6,683 nucleotides of DNA from Pirellulales bacterium (lineage in GTDB: Bacteria > Planctomycetota > Planctomycetia > Pirellulales > Thermoguttaceae). The stretch covers positions 1-6,683 of the forward strand of contig JAUWWA010000098.1 of assembly GCA_030617125.1 (NCBI GenBank), read 5' to 3'. A model generated the notes under the pieces. It was not told the origin of the DNA, did no database searches, and saw only the letters and a program-made list of their open reading frames with translations. Of this stretch, positions 1-4,299 are shown piece after piece (the first letter of the stretch is position 1; every line of letters starts with the position of its first letter). Both the position numbers and the translations under genes were made by a program.

Positions 1-758
1 CCCGACGGCGTGCGTCCTTTGAGCAAGACCGAATTTGGCAGAAAATGCCATCCTTTCGATACGGCCACCAGACCGTTGACGACCACCGGCGCCGCCCCGA
101 GAAGTCCCAGCGCAAGGGCCTCCCAAATCCGCCGGCGGATCGCGAGCAGCAGACACACCACACCGATCATCAACGCGCCCTCGTAACGGGTCATCGTGAT
201 CAGTGCAGGCAAGGCGAAGTAGCACACGGTGGTGCCGCGTGAAAGGGGGCTGCTTTCAAGATTTCGGGAAGTCGATTTCGCAGCCAGGTAGAGAAACGCC
301 ATCGCCAGCAGCACGTGCAGCGTATGTTCCATGCCGGTGAAGACGATCGCCGGCAGGGGCGTACAGAACACGATAATCAAGAGACAAACGAAGTTCAACC
401 AAGGCAAAATGCCCTGCGTGCTCAACAGGACGTAGGCCACCCACACCACGGCCGTGGCGCACAGAACGTTCAGCGCCAGCGGGACCAGGGCGTTGGCCCC
501 CAACACCAAGTACGTGGACGCCAGCAACAACGGCCAGCCGATCGAGGAGGAGGAGGAGGAATAGGCGTACCGCGTGACCCCGGCCACGCCGTGCTCGGCG
601 AGGTTCTTGGCCCACGCCATGTGGATGTAGGGGTCATCGAGCACGTAGGTGAAGTGGCCGTCGTTCCGCTCGATCGCTGCGGCCAGACACGCCCCCAAGA
701 CGGTGTAAAGCACGAGCAGTGCGGCCGCTGCCGGCCAGTGGTTCCCGATCGTCCTCAC
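1..758 (-). CDS. GT-C-type multipass membrane glycosyltransferase (5' part; 3' end outside window)
   Basis: The frame is open from a GTG at 758 to the left edge, giving 252 complete codons of a longer protein. What is seen: a short basic N-terminus (MRTIGNHW), a hydrophobic segment at about residues 9-29, then a loop carrying the acidic motif DDPYIHMAW (D41, D42). A serine run (67-72) and IGWPLLLA follow, then further hydrophobic segments at about 75-112, 118-140, 145-160, 193-208 and 215-233. The motifs TRYEGALM (190-197) and FLPNSVLLKG (239-248) follow the last loops. An Asp-Asp pair in the first extracytoplasmic loop followed by many membrane spans is typical of GT-C enzymes (GT39/GT87/arabinosyltransferase-like), which transfer sugars from polyprenyl-phosphate donors. 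Donor and acceptor cannot be told here. The start is uncertain: the ribosome site is weak, and the frame stays open upstream to a GTG at about 845, but that extension looks non-coding. It lies downstream of, and in the same direction as, the radical SAM/glycosyltransferase gene, so a joint role in envelope glycan synthesis is plausible. Confidence 0.75.
   Translation of the reverse strand, partial: MRTIGNHWPAAAALLVLYTVLGACLAAAIERNDGHFTYVLDDPYIHMAWAKNLAEHGVAGVTRYAYSSSSSSIGWPLLLASTYLVLGANALVPLALNVLCATAVVWVAYVLLSTQGILPWLNFVCLLIIVFCTPLPAIVFTGMEHTLHVLLAMAFLYLAAKSTSRNLESSPLSRGTTVCYFALPALITMTRYEGALMIGVVCLLLAIRRRIWEALALGLLGAAPVVVNGLVAVSKGWHFLPNSVLLKGRTPS
546..560 (-). repeat. Trinucleotide run (TCC x5) encoding serines in the GT-C protein
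   Basis: Five consecutive TCC codons followed by one TCG encode residues 67-72. The run sits in the loop between the DD motif and the next membrane span, where related GT-C enzymes often have one or two serines. Confidence 0.7.
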
Positions 759-801
759 GCCATGTCTCAGAGGTTTTCGTGTCGGTAGTTTCGCCCCGCC
801 G

Positions 802-815
802 CCGGACAGGTCCGG
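802..815. promoter_or_regulatory. Perfect palindrome, possible operator
   Basis: CCGGAC and GTCCGG are exact inverted copies separated by two bases (AG). The spacing is too short for an RNA hairpin, so if it is functional it is more likely a dimeric protein site. It lies about 45 bases upstream of the GT-C start. High GC makes a chance palindrome of this size plausible. Confidence 0.25.
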
Positions 816-834
816 TCCGCCGAAGGGACGGTGG

Positions 835-854
835 CCGGCGGTGTACACCGGCGG
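835..854. promoter_or_regulatory. Imperfect 20-bp palindrome centred on GGTGTACACC, possible operator
   Basis: The core CGGTGTACACCG is perfectly self-complementary. It extends outward to CCGGCGG and CCGGCGG arms with a single mismatched pair. It lies about 77 bases upstream of the proposed GT-C start and 19 bases beyond the neighbouring palindrome. No promoter boxes can be placed confidently next to it, so an operator role is speculative. Confidence 0.3.
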
Positions 855-980
855 CGGAAATCAATACACCAATTCTCTCTACCCCACAAGGTCGTTTGCC
901 GGGTCACGGCAACCGAGCCCCGTGCCACCCCTGATGAAAGGGTGATGGCAAGTCCGCCACAAACGAGAAACCGAGAAAAA

Positions 981-1003
981 CACCACGGCACGGAGCACAC
1001 GGA
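981..1003 (+). repeat. Left arm of terminal inverted repeat
   Basis: The arm reads CACCACGG, then CACGGAG, two bases, then CACGGA. It pairs with the right arm at 1137-1162, which has three extra bases (AGA when read inward) after the first block. It is immediately preceded by an A-rich stretch. Confidence 0.65.
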
Positions 1004-1130
1004 AAATGCGAGAACCACGGATTTCCATCGGCAAGCGGCGGCCCGAGGACATCGCTTATCACCTAACCGTCTGTGCGAGAGTCCGCTGTGCTTAACAACC
1101 AACAGCCATAAGTCGTTGCCAAGACTAACG

Positions 1131-3011
1131 TTAAGCTCCGTGCTCTCCGTGTCTCCGTGGTGAACATAGTGTTGTAGTACTAAGTGCCGGCCGGGACTTC
1201 CCAGGGGGGGTATCGCCGGTGAAGGCAGCAAGCTGTGACCCGGGAACCCTGTCCAGCCGGACATCGTATACCCGCCGGACGAACTCGGCGCCCCACCGGG
1301 CAGCTACTTTGTCGACCACCTTCAAGAGCGTCGCTTCCTGGGCGACGACCACGTCTGCCGGGAACCGTTCCAGCAATCGCTCGACCACGGCGGCAAAACG
1401 GTTCTCGGCAAAATAAGTACGCACACCGTGCTCTAGCAGCCGCAGATAGTACCGTCTAGGGTGCTTCAACTCGGCCAGGAACCGGCGCAGCCCCTTCTTG
1501 CGGTGTTGTAAGGCGTAACGATGGATTTTCACCTTACCCCGGAAGTAGTGTTCTTCGTCGCGGCACCGAAAACCACTCACCAGGGTAACCTGGTTGCCCG
1601 CCTCGGCCAGGCGCCGGGCTCGGTCGTATACGGCCGGGTCGATTTCATCGTTGTCGCCACTGATGACCAGGATTCGCCTGGCGGGGCGTTTGATGTCGCC
1701 GGCAGCCCTCCTCTGGTACGTCTCCTTGTACGTCTCAGACAGGATCCGCTGAAGCTTGCGATTGAAGTTCTCCGGATTCAGCATACGATCGATTGCGAGC
1801 CGTCGCCTGACCAGCGACTTGCCCTTGAGCACGGACCGCTTGACGTACATGACCGTTCGGGAAGCCTTCCGTTGGTCGATCAGGTTGTTTTCCCTGCAAT
1901 AGTCGTAGAGCTTCGCGCCGGGCAAGGGATAGAACACCGAGACCTGGACTAGGTCTGGAGCAAGCCGCCGATTCAGCCGGACTGTCGCTTCGGTCAATGC
2001 GTCGTCGTGCTCGAACGGGTAGCCGATCATGTTGAACGAGCTGACGAGCATACCGGCATTTTTCAGCAGCGCGAAGGCATGCTCGATCTGCTTGTTCGAC
2101 ATGTGCCGATTGAGCCATTCGCGGCGGAACGCCTCGTCGCCGCATTCCACGCCCATGGCAACGTAGCGGCAGTTGGTCTCCTGGAGCAACTTCGCCACTT
2201 TGTCGGTCACGTGCTCCACGCGGATCATGCAACCGTACGGAACGGCCACCTGCCGGCGAACTGCACGAAACAACTCGGCGGCGTAGTCCTTGTCCCAAAG
2301 GATCATTTCGTCGCCGAAGTGGAACATGTGCGGCCGACACAGGTCGCGGAGATACACCAATTCATCGACCACCTCTTGCACGGGTCGCAATCGGAGGTAC
2401 CCTTTGCCGTAATGCTTCAAGTACACGCCGTTGCAGCAGTAACTGCAATTGTAAGGGCATCCGCGGGTGGCGTGGGCAAAGGTGATGCCCGCGGGGGAAA
2501 TCAGCGATCGCTTGTGGAACAAGTACCACGGAAACGGCGCGACGGAGGCGAGATCCTCGGCCGGCCGAACCGGGTTAATCACCACCTTGCCGTTGCGGCG
2601 ATATCCGAGGTTCCTGACCCGGTAAAGCGACTCGCCGCCAAGGTGATCGAGGAAATCGAGCACCATCGACTCGCCCTCGCCGATGCAAATGTAGTCGATC
2701 TCCGCGTGCTTCTCGAGGATCTCTCCCCCTACGGCCGTCGCGTGGGTGCCGCCCATGAGAATGGGAATGTCTGCCTGACGCTTCACCCGGCCGATCAAGT
2801 CCAGGGCCTGGGGAAAAAGCGTACTCATCGAGGAAATCATCAGGACATCGAAGTCCCCCCGGCACACACGCCAAGCGACTTCTCGGACGCTTTGATAGAA
2901 CGTGTCGAAGAAGGTCACCGAATGTCCGGCCCGAATCATCGATCCCGCAACGTAGCCGACCCCGCGACCTACGAAACGCGAGCCGTTGATGTAGGCAAAG
3001 GCAATCTTCAT
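1131..3011 (-). CDS. B12-binding-type radical SAM protein fused to an N-terminal half of a GT4-like glycosyltransferase
   Basis: The product is 626 residues from the ATG at 3011 (MKIAFAYING). The frame is open back to 3221, but those 70 residues are low-complexity and contain the likely promoter, so the internal ATG is preferred. Residues 1-130 form a Rossmann-like B12-binding-type domain ending in IGEGE (110-114), but the cobalamin-ligand DxHxxG motif is absent. The radical SAM core covers about 173-390. It has CPYNCSYC (C185, C189, C192) for the 4Fe-4S cluster, an extra C193, GVECGDE (287-293) and FNMIGYPFE (326-334). Such proteins cleave SAM to a 5'-deoxyadenosyl radical and often methylate or rearrange lipids, cofactors or natural products; the substrate here is unknown. 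A linker is followed by RRILVISGDNDEIDP (445-459) and RARRLAEAGNQVTLVSG (464-480), which resemble the start of a GT-B/GT4 glycosyltransferase. The GT part ends near residue 587, without the donor-binding C-terminal Rossmann domain, in an unrelated tail finishing SPRRHGEHGA that lies in the inverted-repeat element. The gene may therefore be 3'-truncated. Confidence 0.85.
   Translation of the reverse strand: MKIAFAYINGSRFVGRGVGYVAGSMIRAGHSVTFFDTFYQSVREVAWRVCRGDFDVLMISSMSTLFPQALDLIGRVKRQADIPILMGGTHATAVGGEILEKHAEIDYICIGEGESMVLDFLDHLGGESLYRVRNLGYRRNGKVVINPVRPAEDLASVAPFPWYLFHKRSLISPAGITFAHATRGCPYNCSYCCNGVYLKHYGKGYLRLRPVQEVVDELVYLRDLCRPHMFHFGDEMILWDKDYAAELFRAVRRQVAVPYGCMIRVEHVTDKVAKLLQETNCRYVAMGVECGDEAFRREWLNRHMSNKQIEHAFALLKNAGMLVSSFNMIGYPFEHDDALTEATVRLNRRLAPDLVQVSVFYPLPGAKLYDYCRENNLIDQRKASRTVMYVKRSVLKGKSLVRRRLAIDRMLNPENFNRKLQRILSETYKETYQRRAAGDIKRPARRILVISGDNDEIDPAVYDRARRLAEAGNQVTLVSGFRCRDEEHYFRGKVKIHRYALQHRKKGLRRFLAELKHPRRYYLRLLEHGVRTYFAENRFAAVVERLLERFPADVVVAQEATLLKVVDKVAARWGAEFVRRVYDVRLDRVPGSQLAAFTGDTPPGKSRPALSTTTLCSPRRHGEHGA
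1137..1162 (-). repeat. Right arm of terminal inverted repeat, overlapping the radical SAM 3' end
   Basis: Read on the minus strand it is CACCACGG, AGA, CACGGAG, AG, CACGGA. In the reading frame of the radical SAM gene it encodes SPRRHGEHG, so the coding sequence enters the element and stops just inside it at 1131-1133. Confidence 0.65.
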
Positions 3012-3096
3012 CTTCGAGTGGAATCGTTCCGGCGAAAAGCCCAGGCCTGCTCGGTGAATAGGGCCGCTGACGCTAATCTGCCACGAGGGGGGCAAG

Positions 3097-3125
3097 ACTG
3101 TAGCAGGATCCTCCGGGAGAGTCAA
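3097..3125 (-). promoter_or_regulatory. Sigma70-like promoter for the radical SAM gene
   Basis: On the minus strand TTGACT (3125-3120) and TACAGT (3102-3097) are separated by exactly 17 bases, close to the consensus TTGACA-17-TATAAT. The predicted transcript starts near 3090, leaving a leader of about 79 bases before the ATG at 3011. Its position inside the 5'-extended open frame argues against the upstream start at 3221. Confidence 0.55.
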
Positions 3126-3215
3126 CGCCGTTTGCGATTTGCACCAACTGGGGGGTGAGGGCGGCCAAGTGGAACATCCCGCGTTGCCACTACGCCACGA
3201 TATTGTCCAACGCCC

Positions 3216-3231
3216 CCGCACTGCGGTGCGG
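3216..3231 (-). terminator. GC hairpin downstream of the HEPN gene, possible weak terminator
   Basis: CCGCAC and GTGCGG form a 6-bp stem with a 4-base loop, 24 bases after the HEPN stop. No U-tract follows on the minus strand, so a canonical Rho-independent terminator is not supported. It could stabilise the mRNA end or attenuate read-through into the radical SAM gene. Confidence 0.25.
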
Positions 3232-3254
3232 AACCAGATCCTCGCCGCGTACGT

Positions 3255-3665
3255 TCAACGTTCCGGATGCGTTTCCTCGGGCAGGCGTTGGAGAACGAAT
3301 TCATAGACCCGGCGTGCGACGTCCAACGCGGCCCTGGCCTCGGTGATTGTCGGCGAGGGACCAGGACGGGGATAGCGGAATTTCGCGGCGTATTCGGTAA
3401 GTGGTTCCGCATCGTGGCGCCACTGTTCGAATGCGCCGTCTTCTTCGACACATAGATTCAGAAGATACCGGATGCGATGGGTCCACTCGAACTCGATGTC
3501 CTGATGAATCAAGAACCCCTTGAGTGCCTTTTCGACCGCCTGCTGACACTGGAAACAGGCGGATTCGCACAGCGGTGGATCAGCGGTCAAGGCTAGTTCG
3601 GCGCCGCGCAGGTCAAGGTGCGCCTTTTCCAGCCACTGCCGGACTAGTTCCAGTTCGGGCGACAT
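3255..3665 (-). CDS. HEPN domain protein, partner of the adjacent nucleotidyltransferase (HepT-like)
   Basis: The 136-residue, mostly helical protein starts at the ATG at 3665 (MSPELELVRQ), preceded by AAGGGA at a 9-base spacing. Seen: WLEKAHLDLRGAELAL (11-26), CQQAVEKALKGFL (40-52), a TH dipeptide at 62-63 and KFRYPRP (95-101). This is the pattern of the PF05168-type HEPN domain (AEKALK, TH, RYP), and the length is normal for the family. HEPN proteins paired with minimal nucleotidyltransferases form toxin-antitoxin modules in which the HEPN member is an RNase toxin. The conserved RX4-6H catalytic motif of HepT toxins is not evident in its usual place; only R127-x5-H133 occurs, in the extreme C-terminal tail. 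RNase activity is therefore uncertain. The gene overlaps the upstream MNT gene by 53 bases in a different frame, indicating translation from one mRNA. Confidence 0.85.
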   Translation of the reverse strand: MSPELELVRQWLEKAHLDLRGAELALTADPPLCESACFQCQQAVEKALKGFLIHQDIEFEWTHRIRYLLNLCVEEDGAFEQWRHDAEPLTEYAAKFRYPRPGPSPTITEARAALDVARRVYEFVLQRLPEETHPER

Positions 3666-3978
3666 ACAACCGTTTCCCTTTGCGAATGACGGTGCCGGGC
3701 AGCGAGAGCCGCACCGGCGCCCATTTGTCCATCTCGCTGCGATGAAACACCACGATATCGACCGGCACCAGAATGCCCCACAGTGCCGAGTCGCCCCGAG
3801 TGGCCAGCTTGTGATGATCGCCCGCACCATCGGGCACCACAACCAGAATGTCCAGATCGCTGTGCTTGTGCGGCGTTCCGCGCGCGTGCGAACCGAACAG
3901 GTAGATTTCCAGCGGGTGGAGCGTCTCCACCAACCGGTTGACGATCTCATCGAGCAGACCCGGCGGGATTTCTTTCAT
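3613..3978 (-). CDS. Minimal nucleotidyltransferase (MntA-like) of a HEPN-MNT module
   Basis: The 121-residue protein starts at the ATG at 3978 (MKEIPPGLLD). The nucleotidyltransferase signature is clear: LFGSHARG (27-34) and SDLDILVVV (40-48) give the GSx(n)SDxD motif. D41 and D43 are the metal ligands, and VPVDIVVF supplies a probable third carboxylate, D74. The length fits the minimal nucleotidyltransferase (MNT) family. In characterised MntA-HepT systems the MNT enzyme is the antitoxin and AMPylates the HEPN toxin to silence it; transfer of that role here is inference. The frame continues upstream to a TTG at 4044, but those 22 residues have no family character and a good promoter falls inside them. 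The gene precedes and overlaps the HEPN gene by 53 bases, the usual coupling for such pairs. The last residues, after KGKRLYVA, are probably unstructured and partly dictated by the overlap. Confidence 0.88.
   Translation of the reverse strand: MKEIPPGLLDEIVNRLVETLHPLEIYLFGSHARGTPHKHSDLDILVVVPDGAGDHHKLATRGDSALWGILVPVDIVVFHRSEMDKWAPVRLSLPGTVIRKGKRLYVARTGTSPAVAGKGAP
3675..3680 (-). promoter_or_regulatory. Ribosome binding site for the HEPN gene
   Basis: AAGGGA lies 9 bases before the ATG at 3665, inside the 3' part of the MNT coding sequence. It supports this start and independent initiation despite the overlap. Confidence 0.5.
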
Positions 3979-3984
3979 TACTTC

Positions 3985-4013
3985 ACTGTATCGAATTCGC
4001 CCGACCAGATCAA
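3985..4013 (-). promoter_or_regulatory. Sigma70-like promoter of the MNT-HEPN operon, predicting a leaderless mRNA
   Basis: On the minus strand TTGATC (4013-4008) and TACAGT (3990-3985) are separated by 17 bases. Only six bases (GAAGTA) separate the -10 box from the ATG at 3978, so the expected transcription start coincides with the start codon. No strong ribosome site is available, which fits leaderless translation. The -10 box and spacer length are identical to those of the promoter before the radical SAM gene. Confidence 0.5.
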
Positions 4014-4213
4014 GCCCCTTCGACGTCTCCGGTGTCGAGGCCAAGTATCCCGTGTTGCCGTAATACTACGTCGTTGCCGAACGGCCACCGACGGCGATGC
4101 GTCGCGAAAACGCCCGGTTCCGCTCGGATCGGTTCTGCTCCTCGGGGCCGGTTCCTGTGTAGAAGTTGCCAGGAAATGCCGCCCGTGGCCCTTCCCTTAG
4201 CGGCAGGGCGCCC

Positions 4214-4219
4214 TATAAT
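4214..4219 (+). promoter_or_regulatory. Perfect -10 box of the protease promoter
   Basis: TATAAT occurs once in an otherwise GC-rich stretch. A -35 box is poor: TTCCCT at 4192-4197 with a 16-base gap is the best I find, so an activator or alternative recognition may help. The predicted start near 4226 leaves a leader of about 74 bases. A second box-like TATACT at 4271-4276 has no acceptable -35 partner. Confidence 0.45.
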
Positions 4220-4283
4220 TAGTTTAGTCCACGGGACCCCTCGACTCTTCCCCTCGAGACTACACCTGAGTATACTGATGACC

Positions 4284-4290
4284 AGGGGGG
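4284..4290 (+). promoter_or_regulatory. Ribosome binding site of the protease gene
   Basis: AGGGGGG lies 9 bases before the ATG at 4300. Together with the LEPR-type motif close behind the start, it fixes this codon as the start. Confidence 0.6.
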
Positions 4291-4299
4291 ATAGCTACT

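Larger units (their letters stand above)
759..1130. other. Intergenic region with palindromes and an inverted-repeat element
   Basis: No credible gene is seen here. The open frames on both strands have no recognisable motif and run through the inverted-repeat element. The part nearest the GT-C gene (about 795-855) is GC-rich and holds two palindromes. About 856-980 shows nothing clear beyond AT-richer stretches. The remainder, from 981, belongs to the MITE-like element, which extends into the end of the radical SAM gene. Confidence 0.6.
981..1162. mobile_element. MITE-like non-coding inverted-repeat element
   Basis: The 182-bp segment is bounded by imperfect terminal inverted repeats. Both arms begin CACCACGG when read inward, followed by CACGGAG and CACGGA blocks. 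They differ by one 3-base gap and two mismatches over about 23 bases. No transposase or other coding sequence lies inside. The inner left part also contains AACCACGGATTT (1013-1024), a further copy of the CCACGG theme. From general knowledge, sequences of the form CTCCGTG..TCTCCGTGGTG recur in planctomycete and other environmental genomes and appear in databases as spurious SPRRHGEHGE peptides. No clear target duplication is visible: only AA is shared at the two edges. A REP-like or structured RNA element is the main alternative to a MITE. Confidence 0.6.
4014..4299. other. Divergent intergenic region between the MNT-HEPN operon and the protease
   Basis: No credible gene is seen. The region holds the protease promoter and leader. 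Upstream of these are three CGGTTC copies starting at 4115, 4130 and 4149. The first two are extended (CGGTTCCGCTC and CGGTTCTGCTC) and 15 bases apart, which could be a small operator array. The rest shows nothing recognisable. Confidence 0.5.

Noticed and set aside
315..788. 157-codon plus-strand frame and the 119-codon minus frame at 256-615
   Set aside because: Both are shadows of the GT-C gene, whose frame shows alternating hydrophobic spans and the DDPYI motif.
767..1264. 165-codon minus-strand frame that might continue the glycosyltransferase domain by frameshift
   Set aside because: Read from the 7-C tract, this frame shows no GT-B C-terminal motifs, and it runs through the non-coding repeat element.
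2007..3158. 383-codon plus-strand open frame
   Set aside because: It is antisense to the radical SAM gene, whose Cys triad and other motifs are unmistakable. The plus-strand translation has no recognisable pattern.
3012..3221. 5' extension of the radical SAM gene to an ATG at 3221
   Set aside because: The added 70 residues are Pro/Ser/Trp-rich with no family character, and a good promoter sits within them. The protein begins naturally at MKIAFAYING.
3122..3451. 109-codon minus frame between HEPN and radical SAM
   Set aside because: It is Arg/Pro-rich, overlaps the HEPN gene in another frame and has no motif.
3979..4044. TTG start extending the MNT protein by 22 residues
   Set aside because: The family begins near the ATG at 3978, and the extension contains the likely promoter.
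4241..4260. CTCGA...TCGAG hairpin in the protease leader
   Set aside because: A five-base stem with a nine-base loop is within chance expectation and has no feature of a known riboswitch or attenuator.
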